Shown here in pieces: positions 1 through 8,118 of a DNA stretch of 64,000 bases. How positions within the stretch are numbered: the stretch's first letter is position 1; each line of letters opens with the position of its first letter. The notes below the pieces were generated by a model. The model was not told where the DNA came from. It saw only the letters and a list, made by a program, of their open reading frames with translations, and did no database searches. Source of the stretch: Paraburkholderia flagellata (GTDB taxonomy: Bacteria; Pseudomonadota; Gammaproteobacteria; Burkholderiales; Burkholderiaceae); NCBI RefSeq assembly GCF_021390645.1, contig NZ_JAJEJT010000003.1, positions 1 to 64,000 of the forward strand, given 5' to 3'. A program made the position numbers and the translations under genes.

Positions 1-228
1 GCGGATATCGACCCCACCGGTCGTGTAGAACGGCGGAATCAGTAGAACGCTGTCGTCGACCTTCTTGCCAATGAGTTCGCTGAACAAGGCCCGGACTTCA
101 TCGGCATCGTTGAAGGTCAACCGGTTCATCGTGGTGGTGATCGCCATCGCGCGTCTGAGGTTTGCGGTCATGGCCGCGGATTCCGGCGTTCGCCTGGGAA
201 TTATTATGGTCGGGTCATCATTCGCCAT
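1..228 (-). CDS. Sugar O-acetyltransferase, N-terminal part (cut by window edge)
   Basis: The frame is open from an ATG at 228 to the window edge and gives 76 residues. The segment MNRLTFNDADEVRALF followed by a PPFYTTGGVDI-like stretch matches the N-terminal maltose-acetyltransferase region of the LacA/NodL/Maa family, which moves acetyl from acetyl-CoA to sugar hydroxyls and carries a left-handed beta-helix further downstream (not in this window). A GGAG lies about 11 bases before the ATG. It is 38 bases downstream of kup on the same strand, so the two could be co-transcribed. The sugar acceptor cannot be told from this fragment. Confidence 0.8.
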   Translation of the reverse strand, partial: MANDDPTIIIPRRTPESAAMTANLRRAMAITTTMNRLTFNDADEVRALFSELIGKKVDDSVLLIPPFYTTGGVDIR

Positions 229-266
229 GCGTTGTTTTTCTCCAGTGATACGCCGTATTGGGTGCC

Positions 267-2165
267 TTAGAGATTGATCTGTCCACCCATCTCGACAACC
301 CGGTTCGCGGGCAGGCTGTAATACTCGGCCGCTTGCGCCGCGTTGCGCGCCATGAACGCGAAAAGCTTCTCGCGCCATAACGACATGCCTTTGCTCTGTG
401 CGGTGGCGAGGATCGTGTCGCGGGCCAGGAAGAACGATGTTGCCGCCGGTTCATACTGCCATGAGGGTATCTGCTTCTGCACGAGCAGCAGGAGTGCCGG
501 GACGTTGGGCATTTCCATGAAACCATGGCGCGCCGCGACGGCGTAGCATCCGTGCCCAAGATCGCTAACCGAGACTTTCTCGCTTTCGGGTACGTGCGGA
601 ACGTTTTCTGTCGTGCCGGCCAAAAAGATATTGGTCTCGTGCATCACGCCGTTATGCTTGAGATTGTGCATGAACGCGCTCGGCGTCATGCCGGGCACGC
701 CGCCGGGAAACACAGCCGTTCCGCCCACGCGGGGAGGCGGGTGCGATCCATCACACAACGAACGAATGAATGACGGCAGCGGCAGGTTGTCGCTTTTCAC
801 GCGCTCGACGACCATTTCCCGCCCGCGATGCCATGTTGTCATGATGGTGAACAGCACGGCGCCCGCCAGCAGAGGAAACCATCCGCCATCGAGGATCTTG
901 CCCGCATTGCTCGCGACGAATATCGCATCCACAACGGCCAGCGGGCCGATCACAGCCGCCGTTGCGAGCGGTTTCCAGTTCCACAGGCAGTGGGTGATGA
1001 AATACATGAGCAGCGTCGTCAGCAGCATCGTCGAAGCGACGGCAATGCCATAAGCGGCCGCGAGATTATCGGAAGACCGGAAGAACACGACGAGGAATAC
1101 GACGGCGGCATAGAGCGATACGTTGATGAATGGCACGTAGACCTGACCCACTTCGTGCGTCGAAGTGTGTACGACAGGAATGCGGGGCAGCAAGCCCAGC
1201 TGGACTGCCTGCTTCGTCATGGAAAACGCGCCGGAAATGACGGCCTGCGACGCGATGATCGTTGCCGCCGTTGCCAGCAACACCAGCGGAAGCAGAGCCC
1301 AACCCGGTGCCTGAGAAAAGAATGGCTGCGTGAGCGCCGAAGGCGTCGAGAGTACGAGCGCGGCCTGGCCGAAGTAGTTGAGAATGAGACTTGGCAGGAC
1401 GAGCAGCAGCCACGCGAGCCGGATAGGCGTCTTGCCGAAGTGCCCCATGTCCGCATAGAGCGCTTCGCCTCCCGTCAACGCGAGGAAAACGGAGCCGAGG
1501 ACGACGAACGCCGTACCGGGTGCGTGCGCAACGAAGCTCAACGCGTAAGACGGCGATGCGCCTCGCAATATGCCAGGGTTGCGTGCGATATGAAAAACGC
1601 CGAGTACGGCAAGCGTCAAGAACCATATGATCATGACCGGTCCGAAAACGCTTCCGACCGCGCCTGTGCCGCGTTTTTGCAGCTTGAACAGGCCGGTCAG
1701 GATGATGAGTGCAATCGGCACGACCCACGTGGCCAGATGAGGATCCACGAGTTCGACGCCTTCCACCGCCGAGATGACCGAAATCGCCGGTGTGATCATC
1801 GAGTCGCCGTAAAACATCGCGGCGCCGAAAACGCCGAGCGTCAGAAGTACAGCGCGTAGCCGCACGGGCGCCACGCGAGCGGCCAGTGCCGTAAGCGCCA
1901 GAATGCCGCCTTCGCCGTCATTGTCCGCACGCATGACGAAGCTCACGTACTTGAGCGTCACGACGATGATGATCGACCAGAGGATCAGCGACACGATCCC
2001 GAATACGTTGGTCTGGCTAATTCCGCCGGCGGCTTTCAGGCATTCGCGCAACGTGTAGAGCGGGCTGGTTCCGATGTCCCCGAAAACCACGCCTATGGCA
2101 CCCAGAATAAGGGCGGGAGGGACGTCTGTCGTTTGAGTGGAAGAACGCGCGGGTATAGAGGCCAT
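267..2165 (-). CDS. kup: Kup low-affinity potassium transporter
   Basis: The 632-residue protein has the length and layout of the Kup/HAK/KT family: about 12 membrane helices in the first 440 residues and a soluble C-terminal domain of about 190 residues. The signature GVVFGDIGTSPLYT sits near residues 26-39, and a DNDGEGG segment lies at about 80-86. Family members import K+ together with protons across the inner membrane, mainly at low pH or under osmotic stress. The ATG at 2165 has no clear Shine-Dalgarno sequence, but the N-terminus fits the family. A small membrane-protein gene lies 92 bases upstream on the same strand and an acetyltransferase gene lies downstream. Confidence 0.95.
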   Translation of the reverse strand: MASIPARSSTQTTDVPPALILGAIGVVFGDIGTSPLYTLRECLKAAGGISQTNVFGIVSLILWSIIIVVTLKYVSFVMRADNDGEGGILALTALAARVAPVRLRAVLLTLGVFGAAMFYGDSMITPAISVISAVEGVELVDPHLATWVVPIALIILTGLFKLQKRGTGAVGSVFGPVMIIWFLTLAVLGVFHIARNPGILRGASPSYALSFVAHAPGTAFVVLGSVFLALTGGEALYADMGHFGKTPIRLAWLLLVLPSLILNYFGQAALVLSTPSALTQPFFSQAPGWALLPLVLLATAATIIASQAVISGAFSMTKQAVQLGLLPRIPVVHTSTHEVGQVYVPFINVSLYAAVVFLVVFFRSSDNLAAAYGIAVASTMLLTTLLMYFITHCLWNWKPLATAAVIGPLAVVDAIFVASNAGKILDGGWFPLLAGAVLFTIMTTWHRGREMVVERVKSDNLPLPSFIRSLCDGSHPPPRVGGTAVFPGGVPGMTPSAFMHNLKHNGVMHETNIFLAGTTENVPHVPESEKVSVSDLGHGCYAVAARHGFMEMPNVPALLLLVQKQIPSWQYEPAATSFFLARDTILATAQSKGMSLWREKLFAFMARNAAQAAEYYSLPANRVVEMGGQINL

Positions 2166-2257
2166 GGGTAAGGGAAATGAAATTCAACGACCCTCGGGTC
2201 GGGGCGTGGAGTGGGAACGTCGGGCCTGGTCTCGCGGCTGGTGCGGGCAACGCGGCG

Positions 2258-2410
2258 TCACGAAGGCTGTGATCGGGAGACAGGTGTCTCGTCTGCAACA
2301 TCCTCCTGATTCGCGTGGGCGTCCGGTTGCCTGAGATTCCATATGCCCCAGATTGCCATCAGAAGGCCCCCACCAAAGCCGCAACCCAAAAGGAGCCAGG
2401 TCATCGTCAT
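2258..2410 (-). CDS. Small single-pass membrane protein upstream of kup (50 aa)
   Basis: An ATG at 2410, preceded by GGGGAT at a good distance, opens a 50-residue frame. Residues 3-24 (TWLLLGCGFGGGLLMAIWGIW) form one hydrophobic, glycine-rich helix, followed by a polar, acidic tail of about 25 residues ending in SRSQPS. The gene is on the kup strand 92 bases upstream and may share its transcript. Its 5' end faces the Nramp-type gene on the other strand, so the two promoters must lie close together or overlap. I do not recognise the family. Small helices of this kind sometimes accompany transporters (KdpF with KdpABC is an example), but a role with Kup is only inference. Confidence 0.55.
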   Translation of the reverse strand: MTMTWLLLGCGFGGGLLMAIWGIWNLRQPDAHANQEDVADETPVSRSQPS

Positions 2411-2513
2411 GTCATATCCCCGAAGTGTGGTCGAAGGCGCTGCGGGACAGCGCGCTCTGACTCGCACGCTACAATCGCTCGTCAGATACTACAGGCGCAT
2501 CCTTTCAGAACGC

Positions 2514-3788
2514 ATGACCCGTCTCCCGACGCTCAAGGAAACCGCTTCGCGAGGACTGCGCCGGCTCGCCCTATGGGGCCCTGGGCTCCTCGTGATGCTT
2601 GCCGACTGCGACGCCGGAAACGTCGTTGCGGCCGCACAGGCCGGCGCGCAAACGGGGCTGCGGCTCTTGCCCGTGCTGCTTGCGCTCGTCCCGCTGCTTT
2701 ACATGGTTCAGGAGTTGACTGTGCGCCTCGGCATTTTCACCGGGCGAGGCTATGGCGAACTCATCCGCTCGCGCTTCGGACCAGTTTGGGCGGCGCTGGC
2801 CGCGGCCGGACTCGTCGTGGCTGTGCTGGGGTCGCTCGTGACGGAGTTCACTGGCGTTGCTGGCGTGGGGGAAATGTATGGCGTATCGCGCTCCATCACG
2901 TTGCCGCTCGCCGTCATTCTGTTGACAGGCATCGTGCTCACCGGCTCGCACAAGCGCGTGGACCGGATCGCCATTGCCATCGGCGCATTCGACCTGACGT
3001 TTTTCGCCGTCGCATGGAGCGCGCGCCACAATCTTCGGGTCATGGTTCCGCAGATGACTCACCTGGCAACCGGTGGCCACGAAGCCGGCTATCTGGCCGC
3101 AGCCCTCATTGGCGCGACGTTCAATCCGTGGATGGTGTTCTATCAGCAGGCCGCGGTCGCGGACAGCCTCACAGCGAAGGACTTCACATCGGCGAGGGTC
3201 GAGACGGCGGTCGGCGCGGTTCTCACGCAGTTGCTCACGGCAGCGGTGCTCGTCGCTGCGGCCGCGACGTTATCGGCGCATGGTGAGCCTCGCTCGCTCG
3301 ACAGCATTGGCGAAATCAGCAACGCGCTCGTTGCCGTAACGGGCCCGTTTGCGGGCCGCCTGCTATTCGGCGCGGGCGTGCTCGGTGCGGCGCTGGTGGC
3401 GGCCATCGTGAGTTCTCTCGCGCTGGCATGGGGGCTCGGCGATGTGTTCGGGTACAGGGCGTCGCTCGAGGACCGTCCCGACCGTGCGCCCTGGTTCTAT
3501 GGCGCGTATGCGCTGGCCGTTGCAGGCAGTGCGTGGGCTGTCTGGCTCGCGCCCGACCTCGTTTCCCTGAACGTTGCGGCGCAGGTGGTCAACACGCTGA
3601 TGTTGCCGCTCGTGTTGGGGTTGCTTGTCGCGCTCAGTGTCACTGCGCTGCCACAACGGTATCGGCCTCGCGGGGTTTATCTGTGGCTCGTTGTTTTCGT
3701 GGGGGCGGTCGTGTGTGCAATGGGTGCCTGGGGCGCTGTGCAGGGTCTGCGTCCTTCACCTGCGGCGACAGGCTCACAGATCCTTTAA
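2514..3788 (+). CDS. Nramp-family (NRAMP-related) divalent metal transporter
   Basis: The 424-residue protein starting MTRLPTLKET has 11 or so hydrophobic helices and the Nramp fold signature. The helix-1 motif reads D33-A-G-N36 rather than DPGN. The helix-6 segment reads GATFNPWMVFYQ, so the methionine of the usual MPH-type motif is replaced by N204. Nramp proteins use proton-coupled transport of Mn2+/Fe2+; loss of the soft methionine ligand is known in members with altered metal choice, so the substrate is open. The start is uncertain: an in-frame ATG at 2409 has an AGGAG/CCAGG stretch before it and would add 35 residues, but relatives I recall begin near the chosen start. It overlaps the small gene on the opposite strand by 15 bases at its 3' end. 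Confidence 0.8.
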   Translation: MTRLPTLKETASRGLRRLALWGPGLLVMLADCDAGNVVAAAQAGAQTGLRLLPVLLALVPLLYMVQELTVRLGIFTGRGYGELIRSRFGPVWAALAAAGLVVAVLGSLVTEFTGVAGVGEMYGVSRSITLPLAVILLTGIVLTGSHKRVDRIAIAIGAFDLTFFAVAWSARHNLRVMVPQMTHLATGGHEAGYLAAALIGATFNPWMVFYQQAAVADSLTAKDFTSARVETAVGAVLTQLLTAAVLVAAAATLSAHGEPRSLDSIGEISNALVAVTGPFAGRLLFGAGVLGAALVAAIVSSLALAWGLGDVFGYRASLEDRPDRAPWFYGAYALAVAGSAWAVWLAPDLVSLNVAAQVVNTLMLPLVLGLLVALSVTALPQRYRPRGVYLWLVVFVGAVVCAMGAWGAVQGLRPSPAATGSQIL

Positions 3789-3938
3789 TAATGCGAAATA
3801 GACGGCGGCAAACACAAGGACAATGCCGATGTTCACGGCCAGCCGTAGCCAGAAAAGATGCTTGAGGAAAATAAAATCCACGCCGACGACAACGGCAATC
3901 AACAACAGGATGTAAATCGCAACATAGACGTTTCTCAT
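3774..3938 (-). CDS. Small two-helix membrane protein (54 aa)
   Basis: The ATG at 3938 opens a 54-residue protein (MRNVYVAIYILLLIAVVVGV...) with two hydrophobic helices, about residues 4-22 and 32-50, separated by a short FLKHLFWLR turn. GAAGTG precedes the start. An upstream in-frame ATG at 3974 would add 12 residues that look unlike a leader. The stop lies inside the last codons of the Nramp-type gene, which points the other way. I recall similar short membrane proteins as conserved hypotheticals in Burkholderia; the function is unknown. Confidence 0.6.
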   Translation of the reverse strand: MRNVYVAIYILLLIAVVVGVDFIFLKHLFWLRLAVNIGIVLVFAAVYFALLKDL

Positions 3939-4296
3939 CACTTCAATCGCCTGGCAAAAGATCCCGGTTGCCAACTACCAGAAGTCAGGATACGCCTGGT
4001 TCCCGCGCCTCCGCCCATCGCGAACGTTTCCATTCATTTGGCCGCCTGGTGCGGCGCATCAGCCAACGGTGCCCGACGCTGCCCTGCGCGTGTTTCCCGG
4101 TTTCCGAAATTGTGTTGCTATCTTGCTGAAATTGATATTGTGAAAGGCTTTTCTGTCTATAGTTAAAGTGCTTTCTCAAGCACTTGATGCGGCGCGGTAA
4201 GAATTGCGCCATGCATCAAGCGCGCCGGTTTGCGCAGGTTTTTTCGCCACTTTTGGTGAAACGGCCGCAAAACCAACCGATGTCTGGGAGGACCAG
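3939..4296. other. Intergenic stretch, 358 bases
   Basis: No reading frame here has a convincing start, ribosome site and protein-like composition. GC content drops around 4100-4170. It holds the hairpin listed at 4166-4185 and a weaker hairpin near 4240-4260. It probably contains the promoter of the small gene at 4297. Confidence 0.5.
4166..4185 (+). promoter_or_regulatory. Perfect 8-bp inverted repeat AAGTGCTT-TCTC-AAGCACTT
   Basis: Two 8-base arms pair perfectly around a four-base loop, in an AT-rich stretch about 110 bases before the 70-residue gene at 4297. No T-run follows, so a terminator is unlikely. It could be an operator or a leader-RNA stem. Confidence 0.4.
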
Positions 4297-4509
4297 ATGA
4301 GACGCACGAAGACGCAGTCACTGCGTTATCAGGTCGAAAAATGGCTCGCACCCACCGCGCCGGTGCATGTCACCGCGTTTGGCCATACCCCCTCGGGCAG
4401 GGCACGCTATGTGTGCGTGGAGACGCGCCAGACAACGGGATTTCACGCGCTGTTCTTCTTTCAGCACGACGACGGCTACTGGAATGTGTTTCCACCCGTG
4501 GGTGAATAG
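4297..4509 (+). CDS. Hypothetical small basic protein (70 aa)
   Basis: GGGAGGA lies five to eight bases before the ATG at 4297, an excellent ribosome site that favours this start over an in-frame upstream ATG at 4204. The 70-residue product begins MRRTKTQSLRYQVEKWLAPT and has an alternating pattern (ARYVCVETR, HALFFFQHDDGYWNVFPP) that suggests a small beta-sheet protein. It has no signal peptide or membrane helix. I do not recognise the family. It stands alone between an intergenic stretch and a LysR gene on the other strand. Confidence 0.6.
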   Translation: MRRTKTQSLRYQVEKWLAPTAPVHVTAFGHTPSGRARYVCVETRQTTGFHALFFFQHDDGYWNVFPPVGE

Positions 4510-4560
4510 GCGCTGTAACGCGGATAATATGATTAGGTATCCAATGTAACCGCAAGCGCT

Positions 4561-5457
4561 TCACTGAATGGCCGCTTCCTCGACGCAGGCGAGAAAGCAC
4601 GCTGCCGCCGTGGTGAGCGGACGCTCCCGCCTTTGCACGACGTAGACGTCCATGTCGGGAAACTGCTCGTGGATCTTCAGTTCGCGGATCCTGCGGCGCT
4701 TCATCTCGAGCTGGAACGTCGGCAGCGTGGCCACGCAAATCACATCGGTCTTCGCGATCAAGGCGACGGACGGCGCCAATGCCTGGCAGCGCATGATCCT
4801 GCTGGGTGCGGACAGCCCGAGCGAGTGGAAGTAGGCGCTGAACCCCTTGTCGATTTCGTCGCCGGGCTCGCAAGGCACGAGCCATTCCGCTGCGTGCAGC
4901 ATCGACATCGAGCGAGCCTGCGCGAGCGGATGGCCCTGGCGCGCCACGACCAGCAACGGCATCGACATGATTTTCCGATGCTCGACGAAATCGGGCCATT
5001 GCGTGTCCGCGACAGCCGTGATGACCGCGAAGTCGGTGTCTCCGTCGCGCAGCGCATTGAGCGCGGCGGGCAGCGCCAATTCGCGCACGGTCACGGAGGT
5101 ATCGGGATTCTGTGCGCGAAACTGCCCAAACGCCTGGGGCAGCAACGCGCAGGCAACGGCCGATGACGCGGACACGGCGACCTCGCCGCCAGCGCCATTG
5201 AGCATGGCCGACATTTCTTCATGAATGTGCCGCACGTCGTTGACCAGCATGCGTGCGCGGCGCTGAAACACGACGCCATATTCGGTGAGCGCAATGCCGT
5301 TGACCGAACGCACGACGAGCGGTACGCCCAGCGTCCGTTCCAGTTCGCGGATCGTGACCGTGACGGCGGGTTGCGTCAAACGCAGTGCGCGCGCGGCGCC
5401 ATGCAAGCTGCCCTGCTCGGCGACACTCAGGAATACCCGCAATTGACGAAGTTTCAT
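4561..5457 (-). CDS. LysR-family transcriptional regulator
   Basis: The 298-residue protein has the LysR helix-turn-helix in residues 1-60 (LRQLRVFLSVAEQGSLHGAARALRLTQPAVTVTIRELE) and a substrate-binding-type effector domain from about 90 to the end. GGAG lies five bases before the ATG. It is divergent from the M14-like hydrolase gene at 5581 with 123 bases between them, the usual arrangement for a LysR protein and its target. A likely target set is the hydrolase and the porin that follows. The effector is not known. Confidence 0.9.
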   Translation of the reverse strand: MKLRQLRVFLSVAEQGSLHGAARALRLTQPAVTVTIRELERTLGVPLVVRSVNGIALTEYGVVFQRRARMLVNDVRHIHEEMSAMLNGAGGEVAVSASSAVACALLPQAFGQFRAQNPDTSVTVRELALPAALNALRDGDTDFAVITAVADTQWPDFVEHRKIMSMPLLVVARQGHPLAQARSMSMLHAAEWLVPCEPGDEIDKGFSAYFHSLGLSAPSRIMRCQALAPSVALIAKTDVICVATLPTFQLEMKRRRIRELKIHEQFPDMDVYVVQRRERPLTTAAACFLACVEEAAIQ

Positions 5458-5470
5458 TCTGCTCCAGGGG

Positions 5471-5502
5471 ATAAAAAAGCGTTATCAAGGCGGTTTTTTT
5501 AT
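5471..5502. promoter_or_regulatory. Imperfect inverted repeat between divergent LysR and hydrolase genes
   Basis: ATAAAAAAGCG (5471-5481) and CGGTTTTTTTAT (5491-5502) form an A/T-rich inverted repeat in the divergent promoter region. LysR sites are usually dyads of this size with a T-N11-A core. The assignment rests on position and symmetry only. Confidence 0.35.
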
Positions 5503-5580
5503 TGCCTTGTGCGCCGGTGCGTTAGTCATGATCATTGTGGCCGAACGCACGCCTCGCGTGCATCTCATCGGGGTCACTGC

Positions 5581-6684
5581 ATGGTAATAAAAAAATATTT
5601 CTCCGCTTCCTTTGCGCAGGCGCGCGAGCGATTCACGCAGGCGGCACGCGCTGGCGGGTTCGAACTGAAGCAGGCCGTGCACCCAACGGCTGCCGGCCCC
5701 GATGGCGGGTGCCTGTCAATCGATCTCGCGGTCCACGGACCTGCCGGCGCTCGGTCGTTGCTCATCATCACTTCGGGCACGCATGGGGTTGAGGGTTTCT
5801 GTGGATCGGGTTGTCAGGTTGGGTTGCTCGAGGACGCGGCCTTCCTTGCCGACGCGAAACGGCGCGGCGTCGCGCTGTTGATGATTCACGGCGTCAATCC
5901 GTACGGATTCGCGCATCTGCGCCGGGTGAACGAAGACAACGTCGATCTGAATCGCAATAGCGCGGACTATTCGGCGCTCGCCGATTCAAATTCTGGGTAC
6001 GTAGCGCTCGATCCCTTGCTGTTGCCGCAGGTTTGGCCGCCCGACACGGCCAATCAGGCCGCTCTCGGGGCTTACATCCAGACGCACGGCGAAGAGGCGT
6101 TGCGCAATACGGTGTCGAAGGGACAGTACGCGGTACCGGACGGCATGTTCTACGGCGGCGCGCACACGAGCTGGAGCACGCGGGCCGTCCACGCGATCCT
6201 GCACGCGCACGCAAGCGACTATCGGCGACTCGCGTGGATCGATCTCCATACGGGACTGGGCCCATACGGTCACGGTGAAAAGATCTTCATGAGCACCGAT
6301 TGCTCCGAACTGGAAAGAGCGCGCCGTTGGTGGGGCAACGATGTGAAGCCGATCCATGAACCGGGTTCGATTTCGGCCGACGTGCAAGGCCCGATCATCA
6401 CGTTTTTGTACGACGAATTCCCGGACGTCGAAAAGACGACGCTAGGCCTCGAATTCGGCACTTACGAGCCCTTGCAGGTGTTGCAGGCGTTGCGCGCCGA
6501 TCACTGGCTTCATCGTCATCCGGAATGCGAGGCCGCCACTGCCGCGCAGATCCGGCAAAACCTGAAGGATGCGTTCTTCTGCGACAACGACGAATGGAAG
6601 GGGCTGGTTTTCGGGCAGATGCGCGTCGTCGCCTCGCAGGCCGTCGCCGGGCTCTGCGAAAGTCATTCGGACGTAACCGTCTAG
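5581..6684 (+). CDS. M14-type zinc carboxypeptidase-like protein (DUF2817)
   Basis: The ATG at 5581 gives 367 residues; the open frame extends far upstream but that part lies across the LysR gene. Conserved M14-like elements are visible: GTHGVEG with H68 and E71 as likely zinc ligands, LNRN at 123-126, DLHTG with H223 as the third ligand, and GLEFGTYEP with E291 as the likely catalytic glutamate. There is no signal peptide, so it should act in the cytoplasm. The substrate is probably a peptide, amide or amino-acid conjugate. It lies between its presumed LysR regulator and a porin 173 bases downstream. Confidence 0.8.
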   Translation: MVIKKYFSASFAQARERFTQAARAGGFELKQAVHPTAAGPDGGCLSIDLAVHGPAGARSLLIITSGTHGVEGFCGSGCQVGLLEDAAFLADAKRRGVALLMIHGVNPYGFAHLRRVNEDNVDLNRNSADYSALADSNSGYVALDPLLLPQVWPPDTANQAALGAYIQTHGEEALRNTVSKGQYAVPDGMFYGGAHTSWSTRAVHAILHAHASDYRRLAWIDLHTGLGPYGHGEKIFMSTDCSELERARRWWGNDVKPIHEPGSISADVQGPIITFLYDEFPDVEKTTLGLEFGTYEPLQVLQALRADHWLHRHPECEAATAAQIRQNLKDAFFCDNDEWKGLVFGQMRVVASQAVAGLCESHSDVTV

Positions 6685-6857
6685 GGACGTCGCCAGCTTC
6701 CGTTCAAAAGCGTAGCGGGGACATGAAGCATCGGGATTTCATCGAAGCGTGAACGATAGATGTTATGGAATCCGAAATGTATGTAACGGAATAATCATCA
6801 GCAAGACAACACATAACTATTTTAAAAACCATCTCTAAAGACAGGAGACTCACGAAG

Positions 6858-8057
6858 ATGGCGAAGCAACGGAAATGGCCACTTAAGGCATCTGTGGCCG
6901 CCGCGGCGCTCTGTGCGGCCAGCGCGGCGTATGCGGACGGGAGCGTGACGCTGTATGGCATCGCCGATGTCGGCATGATGTATCTGAGTCATTCGACACC
7001 GGAATTCAATGGCAGCACGGGCACGGGCCACGTGTTCCAGCTCACGAACTCGGGCTATTCGCCTTCGCTCTGGGGTTTGACAGGAAAAGAGGATTTGGGC
7101 GGCGGCCTCAAGGCGGAATTCAAGCTCGAAAGCGGTATCGATCTCGCCAATGGCGGCTTCGATAACCCGGGCGGCAACAACGGGCTGTTCAACCGTATCG
7201 CCGAGGTCGGTTTGTCGGGCGGCTTCGGTACGGTCATGGCCGGCCTGCAGATCTCGCCATTCTTCAACATCATTTACACGCTCGACCCGCGCGGTGCCGG
7301 AGAATTCGGCAGCATTCTCACGCCCGTCAGCGAAAACAGTCTGATCGCGGCTGTCTTCATGCCCAATGCGGTGTCGTATACGTCGCCCGACATAGGCGGG
7401 TTCCAGGCGGCGGGCCTGTTCGCGCTCGGCGGCGTCGCCGGTTCCTTCCAGACTGGCCGTGCATGGTCGGTCAGCGCTCGCTACACCAACGGCACTTTCC
7501 TCGCCGCGGCGGCGTACATCAGCACCAACAACGCAGCCGACAGCGCGCTCGCGAGCATTGGCCAGCTTTATCCAATCAACGTGCGCGCTTATACCGCCGG
7601 GATGAGCTACAAATTCGGCGGACTGATTGCCAAGGCGGCGTTCGCCAATTTCAAGGCAAACAGCGTGCCCGTCTCGGTGAATCCGTCGCTGATGTATTCG
7701 ACCAATACGAGCGTGAACATCTATAGCGGCGGTTTCGATTATTTCCCGCTGCCGTATCTCGATCTGAATGCCGGCGTGTACTACCAGCAGGATCGCGTGA
7801 ACTCCGGCGGTCATTCGGTGATGGGCGCGATCGGCTCGCAATTCTTCCTGTCGAAGCGCACGTCACTGTATGCGCAGGTCGGCCTCGTGAATAACACTTG
7901 CGCGCACAACGGTGTCTGCCTGGGTTCGGGTCTGACGGTGGACAGCGGCGGTAGCGGAGTGGGCGGGCTGCAAGGTCTCGGATTGGCTGCGGAAGGCCTG
8001 GGTTTGCCGCCGGGCACGACGGTCGGCGCCAACGTCGGCATTCGCACGACCTTCTGA
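6858..8057 (+). CDS. Gram-negative porin (OmpC/Omp32-like), 399 aa
   Basis: A 27-residue signal peptide ending AAYA precedes the typical mature start DGSVTLYGIADVGM. The rest alternates short beta-strands and turns and ends in the outer-membrane signature with a C-terminal phenylalanine (NVGIRTTF). AGGAG lies a few bases before the ATG. Family members form trimeric 16-stranded channels for small anionic solutes. The preceding hydrolase gene and divergent LysR gene suggest a common substrate. A long glycine-rich segment near residues 355-380 (SGLTVDSGGSGVGGLQGLG) lies just before the last strands and is unusual among the three porins of this window. Confidence 0.92.
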   Translation: MAKQRKWPLKASVAAAALCAASAAYADGSVTLYGIADVGMMYLSHSTPEFNGSTGTGHVFQLTNSGYSPSLWGLTGKEDLGGGLKAEFKLESGIDLANGGFDNPGGNNGLFNRIAEVGLSGGFGTVMAGLQISPFFNIIYTLDPRGAGEFGSILTPVSENSLIAAVFMPNAVSYTSPDIGGFQAAGLFALGGVAGSFQTGRAWSVSARYTNGTFLAAAAYISTNNAADSALASIGQLYPINVRAYTAGMSYKFGGLIAKAAFANFKANSVPVSVNPSLMYSTNTSVNIYSGGFDYFPLPYLDLNAGVYYQQDRVNSGGHSVMGAIGSQFFLSKRTSLYAQVGLVNNTCAHNGVCLGSGLTVDSGGSGVGGLQGLGLAAEGLGLPPGTTVGANVGIRTTF

Positions 8058-8118
8058 TCGGAGCAACCGCCAGGATGACGCGCGGATCGACTTTCGATCC
8101 AGAGGATTCCAGAGCAAA

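Noticed and set aside
4240..4262. Hairpin TTTCGCCA/TGGTGAAA before the 70-residue gene
   Set aside because: Short, with a wobble pair, and no T-run; too weak to call as terminator or riboswitch.
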